NCBI RefSeq assembly: GCF_019104725.1
Contig: NZ_JAHRXF010000003.1
Coordinates: 1-64,000 of the forward strand
Source of the DNA: Streptomyces corallincola
Lineage (GTDB): Bacteria > Actinomycetota > Actinomycetes > Streptomycetales > Streptomycetaceae
Direction: 5' to 3'
DNA length: 64,000 bases
Shown piece by piece: positions 18,203 through 27,529 of this stretch. A program made the translations under genes and the position numbers. Every line of letters starts with the position of its first letter. Positions within the stretch are counted from its first letter, which is position 1. The notes under the pieces were generated by a model. The model searched no databases. It saw nothing but the letters and a program-made list of their open reading frames with translations, and was not told where the DNA came from.

Positions 18203-18565
18203 GCGTCCCCCTCTGGTCGATCGGTCGTCCAACCGTCACGTACGGGGGAGGGCCACCTGATGGCTACGGGGCCACTCGCCTCCCAATGTTTAGACTATGC
18301 AAGCATGGATGGCGTGGGACCTTCCGTGCGGGCTTCTTTACCGAAGCGAGGCCGAGAGGTGATCGCCCCGCGCTCGGGGCGGCGTCGCTTCCCGCGCGGA
18401 CCGTGCCGAGGCTGTCCGGATGCGCCGCCGCATGCCGCTCCATACCGCCCATGTGGGGTGCCGTTCGGGCGGTGTGGACGTCCACTCTTCGCTTTCCCGG
18501 GGCGATGCCTCGGCGGCTTGCTCTCGCCTTATGTTTGCATCATGCAAGAAATGAGAGGGGAACAC
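18203..18565. promoter_or_regulatory. Divergent regulatory region with ATGCAAG elements
   Basis: These 363 bp separate the phosphatase and ClC genes. A perfect palindrome TTGCATCATGCAA (18535-18547) lies 19 bp before the ClC start. A related half-site TATGCAAGCAT occurs at 18296-18305. AT-rich patches around 18285-18305 and 18530-18550 are the likely promoters. No coding sequence was recognised. Confidence 0.5.
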
Positions 18566-20371
18566 ATGGGTGCGGCACCGGCGGCGACCGGCGGGAAGCG
18601 CTCCCTCGGCGGGACACCGCGCGGCTTCACGGCGACGCGGAGGTTCGCGCCGCCGGGCAGCGCCGCCTGGGGGGTGATGGTCGCCGCCGTGCTGGTCGGC
18701 GCGGGCGCGGGCGTGGGCTCCGTCGTCTTCCGCTGGTGCATCGACTTCTTCACCGGACTGCTGTCCGGGCATCACGACTACGCGGCGGTCCCGGGCGCGA
18801 GCAACCCTCATGTGCCCTGGCTGGGACCCTGGTTCGTGCTTCTGGCGCCGGTGCTCGGCGGCCTGCTGTACGGCCCGCTGGTGAACCGGTTCGCCAAGGA
18901 GGCCCGGGGGCACGGCGTGCCCGAGGTGATGCTCGCGGTGGCCCAGCGCGGCGGCCGGATCAGCCCGCGGGTCGCCGTCGTCAAGACGCTGGCCTCCGCG
19001 CTGACCATCGGATCGGGTGGCTCGGTGGGCCGGGAGGGTCCGATCGTGCAGATCGGCTCCGCCCTGGGTTCGACCCTCGGCCGGGTGACGAAGGCGGCCG
19101 AGGGCCGTACGAAGCTGCTGGTCGCCTGCGGTGCGGCAGGCGGAATCGCGGCCACCTTCAACGCGCCGCTGGCCGGGGTGTTCTTCGCCCTGGAACTCAT
19201 CCTCGGCACCTTCTCCGCCGAGGCCTTCGGCGCGACGGTGCTGTCCAGCGTCACCGCGAGCGTCATCGGGCGGGCCGCCTTCGGTGACGTCGCCTTCCTG
19301 GAGCTGCCCGCGTTCCATGTCGATCACCTCGACCAGTACGCCCTGTTCGGTCTGCTCGGGGTCGTCGCCGCCCTGACCGGTGTCGGCTTCGCCAGGGCGC
19401 TCTATCTGATCGAGGACGCCTGCGACTGGCTCTGGCGCGGCCCCGAATGGCTCCGCCCCGCCGTCGGGGGCCTGGCCCTCGGCCTGGTCCTCCTCGCCCT
19501 GCCCCAGATGTACGGGGTGGGGTACCCCGTACTGGAGAAGGCGACCGAGGGCGGCTACGCGTTCGGCTTCCTGCTGCTGCTCCTGGCGGGCAAGGTCGTG
19601 GCCACCAGCCTCACCATCGGCATCGGCGGATCGGGCGGCGTCTTCGCCCCCAGCCTGTTCATCGGCGCCATGCTGGGTTCCGCGTACGGCATCGGCGCGG
19701 GACACGTGCTGCCGCACTCGGCCGGAGCGGTGGGCGCGTACGCCCTGGTCGGCATGGGTGCCACGTTCGCCGGGGCGGCGCGGGCACCCATCACCGCCGT
19801 GGTCATCCTCTTCGAGCTGACGGGCGAGTACTCGATCATCCTGCCCCTGATGCTGGCCGTCGTGCTGGCGACGGCCACCAGCCGCCTGCTGACCCGCGAC
19901 ACCGTCTACACCCTCAAGCTGCGCAGGCGCGGCATCGACCTCGAAGGCGCCGCCCCCGGCGCGCGGATCGGCGCTCAGCGCGTCGGCGCGGTCATGGAAC
20001 CCCTTCCCCCCGCGCTCCCCGCCGCCACCCCCCTCACGGAGGCGGCGGCCCTGCTGAGCCTCTCCGGCCACGGCGCACTCCCCGTGGTGGACGGCGGCGG
20101 CGAGTACGTCGGCGTGGTGACCGCGCGGGCGGTGGCCGAAGCCCTCTCCGACCAGCCGGACACCGTCCCGTCCAGCGTCGGCCGGCTCGCCGAGTCGCCC
20201 GACCCCGTCACCGCCGACCAGCCACTGGCCCAGGCGCTGCACACCCTGATCTCGGCCGCGGGCACCGGGGTCCCCGTGCTCGACACCGAACAGGGCGGTC
20301 CCGTCGGCTGGCTCAGCCACCAGAGTGCGCTGCGCGCGGTGGGCTCCGGCGGCCCCGCACCGGCCGGATGA
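18566..20371 (+). CDS. ClC-family chloride channel or antiporter with CBS pair
   Basis: A 601-residue membrane protein. The ClC core (about 35-450) shows the anion-selectivity motifs GSGGSVGREGP, whose Glu is the gating residue in ClC antiporters, and GIGGSGGVFAPSLFIGAM. Two CBS domains follow (about 475-590), typical of nucleotide- or ionic-strength-sensing regulation. ATG 18566 is preferred because GAGAGGGG lies 6 bases upstream; longer reading frames to 18260 run through the promoter region. Whether it acts as channel or H+/Cl- exchanger cannot be decided here. Confidence 0.92.
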   Translation: MGAAPAATGGKRSLGGTPRGFTATRRFAPPGSAAWGVMVAAVLVGAGAGVGSVVFRWCIDFFTGLLSGHHDYAAVPGASNPHVPWLGPWFVLLAPVLGGLLYGPLVNRFAKEARGHGVPEVMLAVAQRGGRISPRVAVVKTLASALTIGSGGSVGREGPIVQIGSALGSTLGRVTKAAEGRTKLLVACGAAGGIAATFNAPLAGVFFALELILGTFSAEAFGATVLSSVTASVIGRAAFGDVAFLELPAFHVDHLDQYALFGLLGVVAALTGVGFARALYLIEDACDWLWRGPEWLRPAVGGLALGLVLLALPQMYGVGYPVLEKATEGGYAFGFLLLLLAGKVVATSLTIGIGGSGGVFAPSLFIGAMLGSAYGIGAGHVLPHSAGAVGAYALVGMGATFAGAARAPITAVVILFELTGEYSIILPLMLAVVLATATSRLLTRDTVYTLKLRRRGIDLEGAAPGARIGAQRVGAVMEPLPPALPAATPLTEAAALLSLSGHGALPVVDGGGEYVGVVTARAVAEALSDQPDTVPSSVGRLAESPDPVTADQPLAQALHTLISAAGTGVPVLDTEQGGPVGWLSHQSALRAVGSGGPAPAG

Positions 20372-20384
20372 ACGCGTCCCCCGG

Positions 20385-20545
20385 GCCGGGACCACCGTCG
20401 AACGGATCCTGACCGACAACGGCGCCTGCCACCGTCCCCGCCGCGACCGGCACACGGCGTCGGCATCGGCCGGGACCGCCCCCGGGCGGACCCGCCCCCA
20501 CCGGCCCCGGAGCAACGGCACGGCCGAGCGCCTCAACCGCGCCCC
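20385..20545 (+). pseudogene. Remnant of IS481-like DDE transposase
   Basis: Translation in one frame gives ERILTDNGACH, a decayed middle, then RTRPHRPRSNGTAERLNR. These are the second-Asp and catalytic-Glu blocks of IS481/IS3-type integrase cores (normally LTDNG and RPYRPQTNGKVERFNR). Both ends of the gene are missing and no inverted repeats remain. The scrap fills the gap between the convergent ClC and glgX genes. Confidence 0.75.
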
Positions 20546-20590
20546 GCGCCCCGCGCCCCGCGACCCCCGGCACCTGCACCCCGCGCCCCC

Positions 20591-22840
20591 TCACCCCACC
20601 CGCAGCAGCAACACCGTCCGCCCCGGCACCACGATCTCCGTCCCCGCCTCGAACACCGTCCCCGGGGCCGTGTCCTGTCGTTCCGCCGACGTGTCCACCA
20701 GGACCTCGTAGCGCTCGGCCCAGGGCGCGGCGGGGAGGACGAAGGGGGTCGGGGTGTCGCCGGCGTGGAGGACGGTGAGGAAGCTGTCGTCCAGGACGGG
20801 GGCGCCGCGTTCGTCGCGGCCGGGGATGTCGCGGCCGGAGAGGTACATGCCGAGGGTGGCGGCGGGGGCGTACCAGTCGCCCTCGGTCATCTCGGCGCCG
20901 CGTGCGGTGAACCAGGCGAGGTCCCGCAGGCCGTCCGCCGAGTGGGGGCGGCCGGAGAAGAAGGCCCGCCGGTGCAGCACCGGGTGGGCGTGGCGCAGCG
21001 CGATCAGCCGGGACGTCAGCTCGAACAGGGGCCGCCACTCCGGGTCGTCCAGCAGCGACCAGTCCAGCCAGCTGATCTCGCTGTCCTGGCAGTACGCGTT
21101 GTTGTTGCCGCGCTGGGTGCGGCCCAGCTCGTCGCCCGCGACCAGCATCGGCACGCCCGTGGACAGCAGCAGCGTGGTCAGCAGGTTCCGCAACTGGCGG
21201 CGGCGCAGCGCCCGTACCCCGGTGTCGTCGGTCTCGCCCTCGGCGCCGCAGTTCCAGGACCGGTTGTCGTCCGTGCCGTCCCGGTTGCCCTCGCCGTTGG
21301 CGTCGTTGTGCTTCCCCTCGTACGAGACCAGGTCGCGCAGGGTGAAACCGTCGTGCGCGGTGACGAAGTTGACCGAGGCGTACGGACGGCGCCCGCCCCA
21401 GGCGTACAGGTCGCTGGAGCCGGACAGCCGGTACCCCATCTCGCGCACGTCGGGCAGCGCGTGCCGCCAGAAGTCGCGCACGGCGTCCCGGTAGCGGTCG
21501 TTCCACTCGGTCCACAGCGGCGGGAACGCGCCGACCTGATAGCCGCCCGAGCCGATGTCCCAGGGTTCCGCGATCAGCTTCACCCGGCGCAGCACCGGGT
21601 CCTGGGAGATGACCGCGAGGAACGGGGAGAGCATGTCCACGTCGTGCATGGAGCGGGCCAGCGCCGCCGCGAGGTCGAAGCGGAAGCCGTCCACGCCCAT
21701 CTCGGTCACCCAGTAGCGCAGCGAGTCGGTGATCAGCCGCAGCACCTGAGGCTGCACCACGTGCAGGGTGTTCCCGCAGCCCGTGTAGTCGGCGTAGCGG
21801 CGGGCGTCGTGCTGGAGGCGGTAGTAGCCCCGGTTGTCGATGCCCTTCAGGGAGAGCGTCGGGCCGAGTTCGCCCGCCTCGGCGGTGTGGTTGTAGACCA
21901 CGTCGAGGATGACCTCGATCCCGGCCGCGTGCAGCGCGCGCACCATCCGCTTGAACTCGCCCACCTGCTCACCGGTGGTGCCGGAGGCCGCGTAGGCGGC
22001 GTGCGGGGCGAAGTAGCCGATGGAGTTGTAGCCCCAGTAGTTCTTCAGGCCGCGCCGCAACAGGTGGTCCTCGTGCGCGAACTGGTGCACCGGCAGCAGC
22101 TCCACCGCCGTCACGCCCAGCTTCACCAGATGCTCGACCGCCGCCGGGTGCGCGAGCCCCGCGTACGTGCCGCGCAGCTCCTCGGGGATGCCGGGGTGCA
22201 GCTTGGTGAAGCCGCGCACGTGCAGCTCGTAGATCACCGAGTCCGCCCACGGCGTCTTCGGCCGCCGGTCGTCCGCCCAGTCGTCGTCGTCGTGGACAAC
22301 GACACCCTTCGGCACGTACGGCGCCGAGTCCCGGTCGTCGCGCACGGTGTCCGCGACCGGCTGGTCCGGCCAGTCCCGGACATGCCCGTACACCTCCGGC
22401 GGCAGCCGGAACTCGCCGTCCACCGCACGGGCGTACGGGTCCAGCAGCAGCTTCGCCGGGTTCCAGCGGGCGCCGGTCCACGGGTCCCAGCGGCCCGCCA
22501 CCCGGTATCCGTACCGCTGGCCGGGCCGGACGCCGGGGACGAAGCCGTGCCAGATCTCGTGGGTCAGCTCGGTCAGCGGGACCTGTGTCTCGCGGCCCCG
22601 CTCGTCGAAGAGGCAGAGCCGGACCGCCTCCGCGCCGCCCGCCCACAGCGCGAAGTTGGTGCCCGCCACCCCGTCGGGGCCGACCCGGAACCGCGCCCCC
22701 AGCGGGGTCGGGGCGCCCGGCCACACCGGCACGGCAGGGGCCGGGGCGCGACGGGCGCCGCCCCGGACGGCTGTCGCCGGGACCCCGCCCCCGGCCGTCC
22801 GCCCCTCGGACAGTGCCCGCTGCTCGGCTGCGCTCGTCAC
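20591..22840 (-). CDS. glgX: Glycogen debranching enzyme GlgX
   Basis: A 749-residue GH13 isoamylase-type enzyme that cleaves alpha-1,6 branches of limit glycogen. An N-terminal CBM48 domain (about 40-150) is followed by the catalytic barrel. Visible conserved regions are VVYNHTAE, GFRFDLAAAL with the nucleophile Asp, LIAEPWD with the general acid Glu, and FVTAHDGFTLRDLV. The tail after 650 is the beta-sandwich. GTG 22840 was chosen because AGAGGGG lies 8 bases upstream and the residues before it look non-coding. It is monocistronic and divergent from the L,D-transpeptidase gene; no other glycogen gene is nearby. Confidence 0.95.
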   Translation of the reverse strand: MTSAAEQRALSEGRTAGGGVPATAVRGGARRAPAPAVPVWPGAPTPLGARFRVGPDGVAGTNFALWAGGAEAVRLCLFDERGRETQVPLTELTHEIWHGFVPGVRPGQRYGYRVAGRWDPWTGARWNPAKLLLDPYARAVDGEFRLPPEVYGHVRDWPDQPVADTVRDDRDSAPYVPKGVVVHDDDDWADDRRPKTPWADSVIYELHVRGFTKLHPGIPEELRGTYAGLAHPAAVEHLVKLGVTAVELLPVHQFAHEDHLLRRGLKNYWGYNSIGYFAPHAAYAASGTTGEQVGEFKRMVRALHAAGIEVILDVVYNHTAEAGELGPTLSLKGIDNRGYYRLQHDARRYADYTGCGNTLHVVQPQVLRLITDSLRYWVTEMGVDGFRFDLAAALARSMHDVDMLSPFLAVISQDPVLRRVKLIAEPWDIGSGGYQVGAFPPLWTEWNDRYRDAVRDFWRHALPDVREMGYRLSGSSDLYAWGGRRPYASVNFVTAHDGFTLRDLVSYEGKHNDANGEGNRDGTDDNRSWNCGAEGETDDTGVRALRRRQLRNLLTTLLLSTGVPMLVAGDELGRTQRGNNNAYCQDSEISWLDWSLLDDPEWRPLFELTSRLIALRHAHPVLHRRAFFSGRPHSADGLRDLAWFTARGAEMTEGDWYAPAATLGMYLSGRDIPGRDERGAPVLDDSFLTVLHAGDTPTPFVLPAAPWAERYEVLVDTSAERQDTAPGTVFEAGTEIVVPGRTVLLLRVG

Positions 22841-23040
22841 CAGTCGGCCCCTCTTCCCGGGGGTGCCGCCGGCACCCGCTGCCGCCGGGGAGCCACGACG
22901 CCGGCGCCCCGTACGGGTGCACCCCGACGGGACGGACGCGGGCGTGGCGGCTCCCCATCGCGTCGTCCTTTCCACAGTTCTGCCCAGCCCCGGCCTCGCA
23001 CTCACGTTTCCCCGGAGCGGGCCGCGTCGTTGAGTCCGGC

Positions 23041-24264
23041 GTGACGTACCTAAAGGGACGCGCGCGGCGCGCGGGGGCCGCGCTGGCGGCGGCAGTGACA
23101 TGGGCGACTGTGCTGGCGGGCTGCTCCGCCGGAGGGTCCGGGGGACTCGACGTGGACCGGATGCTCGGCAAGCCGAGGGCACCCGAGGACGCCATCCGGA
23201 TCAGCCCCGGCGACGGGGAGAAGGGCGTCCGTCCGGGTGAACACCTGACGGTACGGGTGCCGGACGGACGGCTGGAGAAGGTGAAGGTCGTCAGGGAACT
23301 GGACGCGCGGGCGACCGCCGTCCCCGGCCATCTCGGCGCGGACGGCCGGAGCTGGGAACCCGACGACCCGAAGCTGTCCCTGGCCGCCCGCTACACCGTG
23401 GACGCCGTCGCGCGCGACGGCGACGGCCGCCGCTCCGCCCGGCACACCACGTTCACCACGCAGGTCCCGGCGGAACGCTTCATCGGCTACGTGACCCCGG
23501 AGAACCGTGCCACGGTCGGCACCGGGATGATCGTCTCCCTCGCGTTCAACCGGGAGATCACCGACAAGGCCGCCGTGGAGCGCGCCGTACGGGTCACCGC
23601 GAAGCCGGGCGTGGAGATCCGCCCGCACTGGTTCGGCAAGGACCGCCTGGACTTCCGTCCCGAGCGGTACTGGAAGCCCGGTACCGAGGTCACCGTGGAC
23701 CTCGGCCTGCGCGACGTGGAGGGCGCACCCGGCGTCTACGGGCTCCAGTCCCGCAGCTTCTCCTTCACCGTGGGCCGCAGCCAGACCTCCCTGGTGGACG
23801 CCGCCCGGCACATGATGCAGGTCCGCCGCGACGGCGAGCTCCTCGCCACCGTGCCCATCACGGCGGGCGCCCCGAAGACCACCACCTACAACGGCAAGAT
23901 GGTGGTGATGGAGATGCTCGAAGTGACCCGGATGAACGGTCAGACCGTCGGCTTCGGCGGCGAGTACGACATCCCCGACGTGCCGCACGCCATGAAGCTC
24001 ACCGACTCCGGCACCTTCCTGCACGGCAACTACTGGTCCCCGGAGGCCCCCGGCGAGGTCAACGTCAGCCACGGCTGCGTCGGCCTGCGCGACGTCAAGG
24101 GCGGCAGCTCCGACACCCCGGCGGGCTGGTTCTACGACCGCAGCCTCGTCGGTGACGTGGTCGAGGTCGTCAACAGCCAGGACCGGACGGTCTCCCCGGA
24201 GAACGGGCTCGGCGGCTGGAACATGGGCTGGCGGGAATGGAAAGCGGGCGGTGCGGTGAAGTAA
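23041..24264 (+). CDS. Lipoprotein L,D-transpeptidase (YkuD), first copy
   Basis: A 407-residue exported cell-wall enzyme. A signal sequence ends in the lipobox LAGC (Cys near 29). Ig-like domains (about 45-270) precede the YkuD catalytic domain, which has the His in FLHGNYW and the nucleophile motif SHGCVGLRD. Such enzymes make 3-3 peptidoglycan cross-links and are inhibited by carbapenems. The GTG at 23041 has only a weak upstream purine site, so the exact start is less certain. It is followed by a close paralogue 155 bp downstream on the same strand. Confidence 0.93.
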   Translation: MTYLKGRARRAGAALAAAVTWATVLAGCSAGGSGGLDVDRMLGKPRAPEDAIRISPGDGEKGVRPGEHLTVRVPDGRLEKVKVVRELDARATAVPGHLGADGRSWEPDDPKLSLAARYTVDAVARDGDGRRSARHTTFTTQVPAERFIGYVTPENRATVGTGMIVSLAFNREITDKAAVERAVRVTAKPGVEIRPHWFGKDRLDFRPERYWKPGTEVTVDLGLRDVEGAPGVYGLQSRSFSFTVGRSQTSLVDAARHMMQVRRDGELLATVPITAGAPKTTTYNGKMVVMEMLEVTRMNGQTVGFGGEYDIPDVPHAMKLTDSGTFLHGNYWSPEAPGEVNVSHGCVGLRDVKGGSSDTPAGWFYDRSLVGDVVEVVNSQDRTVSPENGLGGWNMGWREWKAGGAVK

Positions 24265-24304
24265 CCGTAGAGGGTTCGGGGTTGGGGCGTCCGGGCGGGC
24301 CGAA

Positions 24305-24317
24305 GTTGCGACGCAAC
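24305..24317. promoter_or_regulatory. 13-bp palindrome upstream of second transpeptidase
   Basis: GTTGCGACGCAAC is a perfect palindrome about 100 bp before the GTG of the second transpeptidase gene and 40 bp before a TAGCAT -10-like hexamer. It is a candidate operator. Confidence 0.4.
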
Positions 24318-24419
24318 GGTGACATTCGGCGGACGTCCCGCCCCGTACCAGGCGGTTAGCATGCGCACACCAGTGTGGCGGGGAGCGGGCCGGGACCATT
24401 CCCGGCGAGGGGAGAACGA

Positions 24420-25658
24420 GTGAACATACGGCCTGTATCGGGGGCGTCGGCGGCGGGCCGACGACGGGGCCGAGCGGGGGCGGCGCTCCTCACGGGCGCA
24501 CTGCTGGTGACGCTCGGAGCCTGTGGCGGCGGGGGCGGTTCGCACCCCGAGGGCAAGGACGGCGGCGGCAAGGAGCCGCGCGGCGCGCAGACCACGCAGT
24601 CGGCCGCGGCCCTCACCATCGCGCCGAAGCAGGGCGCCGAGAACGTGGACACCACGGGCGCGCTGAAGGTCATGGTCGCCAAGGGCAGGCTGACCGAGGT
24701 GACCGTCAAGGACGGCAGGGGCGCGAAGGTCGAGGGCGCGATATCCGGGGGCGGCGCCACCTGGACGCCGTCCGCCCATCTGGCCGCCGGGACCACCTAC
24801 TCGGTCCACGCGGTCGCCAAGGACTCCGCGGGGCGCACCTCCGCCGAGGACTCCCGCTTCACCACCCTCACGCCGAAGAACACCTTCATCGGGCGGTTCA
24901 CCCCCGAGGACGGTTCCACGGTCGGCGTGGGCATGCCGTTCTCGGTCCGCTTCACACGGGGCATCACGCACCCGGCGGACGTCGAGAAGGCCATCCGCGT
25001 CACGACCGACCCGCCCGTGGACGTCGAGGGCCACTGGTTCGGCAACGACCGCCTGGACTTCCGCCCCGAGCACTACTGGAAGTCCGGCACCAAGGTCACC
25101 GTCGCGCTGAACCTGGACGGCGTGAAGGGCCGCGACGGCGTCTACGGCAAGCAGCACAAGACGGTGTCCTTCACCATCGGCCGCGACCAGGTGTCCGTCG
25201 TGGACGCCAAGAAGCACGTCATGAAGGTCACCCAGGACGGCAGGACCGTCCGCACCATCCCCGTCACCACCGGCAAGCCCGGCTACGAGACGTGGAACGG
25301 GCGGATGGTGATGAGCGAGAAGCTCACCGTCACCCGCATGAACGGCGAGACGGTCGGCTACGGCGGCGAGTACGACATCAAGGACGTGCCGCACGCCATC
25401 CGCCTTACCGACTCCGGCACCTTCATCCACGGCAACTACTGGGGCGGCGGCGCCTTCGGCAACTACAACGCCAGCCACGGCTGTGTCGGCCTGCGCGACG
25501 TGCGGGGCGGCTACAGCAAGAGCGTCCCGGCGGCCTGGTTCTTCAACCACTCGATGGTCGGGGACGTGGTCGAGGTGAAGAACTCCCACGACCGCACGGT
25601 GGACCCGGCCAACGGCCTCAACGGCTGGAACATGTCCTGGGCCGACTGGAAGAAGTGA
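24420..25658 (+). CDS. Lipoprotein L,D-transpeptidase (YkuD), second copy
   Basis: A 412-residue paralogue of the preceding gene with the same plan: signal sequence with lipobox LGAC, a Gly/Lys-rich spacer, Ig-like domains, and a YkuD domain with FIHGNYW and SHGCVGLRD. The two proteins share long stretches such as WFG.DRLDFRPE.YWK and GGEYDI.DVPHA, pointing to tandem duplication. GAGGGGAG lies just before GTG 24420. It has its own upstream promoter-like region, so it may be expressed separately from the first copy. Confidence 0.94.
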   Translation: MNIRPVSGASAAGRRRGRAGAALLTGALLVTLGACGGGGGSHPEGKDGGGKEPRGAQTTQSAAALTIAPKQGAENVDTTGALKVMVAKGRLTEVTVKDGRGAKVEGAISGGGATWTPSAHLAAGTTYSVHAVAKDSAGRTSAEDSRFTTLTPKNTFIGRFTPEDGSTVGVGMPFSVRFTRGITHPADVEKAIRVTTDPPVDVEGHWFGNDRLDFRPEHYWKSGTKVTVALNLDGVKGRDGVYGKQHKTVSFTIGRDQVSVVDAKKHVMKVTQDGRTVRTIPVTTGKPGYETWNGRMVMSEKLTVTRMNGETVGYGGEYDIKDVPHAIRLTDSGTFIHGNYWGGGAFGNYNASHGCVGLRDVRGGYSKSVPAAWFFNHSMVGDVVEVKNSHDRTVDPANGLNGWNMSWADWKK

Positions 25659-25723
25659 CGTTCCGTCCCCCGCCCGCCCCGTGACGGCGCGGACGGGGGA
25701 CGGTGCGGACGAGGGCTGATGGG

Positions 25724-25762
25724 GGCGGACCCGGTGCTGTGACCCACGGCACCGGGTCCGCC
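25724..25762 (+). terminator. Strong terminator hairpin
   Basis: A 14-bp perfect stem (25724-25737 with 25749-25762) around an 11-base loop follows the second transpeptidase gene. It is one of the clearest terminators in the window. Confidence 0.8.
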
Positions 25763-25790
25763 GTCGTTAGTGACCGTTAACCTGCTCTGC

Positions 25791-26558
25791 ATGACCGTCA
25801 CTCTCGAAGTAGCCGAAGGCGTCGGCACGCTGCGCCTGGACCGTCCGCCGATGAACGCGCTGGACGTCGCCACGCAGGACCGGCTCAAGGAACTCGCCGA
25901 GGAGGCCACGCGCCGCGACGACGTGCGCGCCGTGGTGATCTACGGCGGGGAGAAGGTGTTCGCGGCGGGCGCGGACATCAAGGAGATGCAGGACATGGAC
26001 CACACCGCGATGGTCCTGCGCGCCCGTGGCCTCCAGGAGGCGTTCACCGCCGTCGCCCGCATCCCCAAGCCCGTCGTCGCCGCCGTCACCGGCTACGCCC
26101 TCGGCGGCGGCTGTGAACTCGCGCTGTGCGCGGACTTCCGGATCGCCGCCGAGAACGCCAAGCTCGGCCAGCCCGAGATCCTGCTCGGCCTGATCCCCGG
26201 CGCGGGCGGCACCCAGCGGCTGCCCCGGCTGATCGGCCCGTCCAGGGCCAAGGACCTCATCTTCACCGGCCGCATGGTGAAGGCCGACGAGGCGCTCTCG
26301 CTCGGCCTGGTGGACCGGGTCGTCCCGGCCCCCGAGGTGTACGGGCAGGCGCACGCCTGGGCCGCCCGGCTCGCCCGCGGCCCGGCCCTCGCGCTGCGCG
26401 CCGCGAAGGAGTCGGTGGACGCGGGTCTGGAGACCGACATCGACACCGGCCTCACCGTCGAACGCGGCTGGTTCGCCGGGCTGTTCGCCACCGAGGACCG
26501 GGAGCGGGGGATGCGGAGCTTCGTGGCGGAGGGGCCGGGCAAGGCCGAGTTCAGCTGA
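25791..26558 (+). CDS. Enoyl-CoA hydratase/isomerase (crotonase family)
   Basis: A 255-residue crotonase-fold enzyme. The oxyanion-hole segments FAAGADIKEM and GYALGGGCELAL and the block GQPEILLGLIPGAGGTQRL, which carries a catalytic Glu, are present. This is the set expected of true enoyl-CoA hydratases in fatty-acid oxidation. ATG 25791 has no clear ribosome site, so the message may be leaderless; a GTG 21 bases upstream is possible. It follows a strong terminator and stands alone. Confidence 0.94.
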   Translation: MTVTLEVAEGVGTLRLDRPPMNALDVATQDRLKELAEEATRRDDVRAVVIYGGEKVFAAGADIKEMQDMDHTAMVLRARGLQEAFTAVARIPKPVVAAVTGYALGGGCELALCADFRIAAENAKLGQPEILLGLIPGAGGTQRLPRLIGPSRAKDLIFTGRMVKADEALSLGLVDRVVPAPEVYGQAHAWAARLARGPALALRAAKESVDAGLETDIDTGLTVERGWFAGLFATEDRERGMRSFVAEGPGKAEFS

Positions 26559-26736
26559 CCGGAGCACGACCGGGACGCGCGCACGGGGACCCGGCACCCG
26601 AGAAGCTTCAGCATTGAACTTTTCGGTGAACTTCCCGGACAGCCCTTGCAATTGACGCGTTGTCTCATCCGGCTCCCTCGGCGGGGCGGTTTGTGGCAGC
26701 CTTGGTCCACCGTAAGCCTGCCTCGTCGAGGGAGTT

Positions 26737-27405
26737 GTGCGATTGCCAGGCCATGAGCTTTCGCCGCAGGTCAGCCCGGTCGTGCCCGACGCCGCTGTGC
26801 CGTCGGCATATGCCGGGGGACTGGAGCGGGACGGGGGCGTACAGGGGGCGTATTCCGCCGGAACGCCCACGCGGGCCGCCGGGGACGGCCATCATGGGGG
26901 CATGGCGGGGCTGGAGGGTATCGAACAGCCGCGGGGACAGAGCCGTGCTGCCGCGGCACGCTGGTCGCCCGCGGTGGAGGACGAACAGGGCCTCAAGGCA
27001 CTGGAGTTGTTCGGCAACCCGGCCGACGCAGAGGTGATCCTGCCGTCCCGTCCGGAGTCCGCCGCCACCGCCCGCCGCCTCGCCCAGATCGTCGTCCTGC
27101 GCCACTGGGCCCTCACCCCCAGGATGACCGAGGACACCGTCCTCCTCGTCTCCGAACTCGTCGGCAACGCGGTACGGCACACTGGCGCCCGCCTCTTCGG
27201 CCTCCGGATGCGCCGCCGCCGCGGCTGGGTCCGCGCGGAGGTCCGCGACCCCTCGCGCGGGCTGCCCTGTCTGATCCCGGTCCAGGAGACCGACATCAAC
27301 GGCCGCGGCCTGTTCCTGGTGGACAAACTCGCCGACCGCTGGGGCGTGGACCTGCTGCCGCGCGGCAAGACCACGTGGTTCGAGATGCGGGTGCTGGACC
27401 GGTAG
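26737..27405 (+). CDS. RsbW-like regulatory ATPase
   Basis: A 222-residue protein whose last 140 residues are a GHKL/histidine-kinase-like ATPase domain without a phosphoacceptor His. The N box is LLVSELVGNAVRH and the G boxes are EVRDPS and GRGLFLVDKLADRWG. Such proteins act as anti-sigma factors or switch kinases in Streptomyces. GTG 26737 has GAGGGAG upstream, but codons up to 26902 have poorer third-position bias, so ATG 26902 (MAGLEGIEQ) is a serious alternative start. No sigma factor or antagonist gene is adjacent. Confidence 0.88.
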   Translation: MRLPGHELSPQVSPVVPDAAVPSAYAGGLERDGGVQGAYSAGTPTRAAGDGHHGGMAGLEGIEQPRGQSRAAAARWSPAVEDEQGLKALELFGNPADAEVILPSRPESAATARRLAQIVVLRHWALTPRMTEDTVLLVSELVGNAVRHTGARLFGLRMRRRRGWVRAEVRDPSRGLPCLIPVQETDINGRGLFLVDKLADRWGVDLLPRGKTTWFEMRVLDR

Positions 27406-27529
27406 ACCGGTGGACCTGTAGTAGACCGGTTGACCGGGAGCGCCCTCCGCCCGGACTCGGTCCTCCCGCCCGGCGGGCGCGCGGACACGAACCCCGGCCG
27501 TACGGCATTTCCGGCCCCGCACCCCTTAA

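Noticed and set aside
20372..20590. Open frame covering the whole ClC-glgX gap as a real gene
   Set aside because: Only the transposase blocks are recognisable, the middle is decayed and no start is present, so it is called a remnant.
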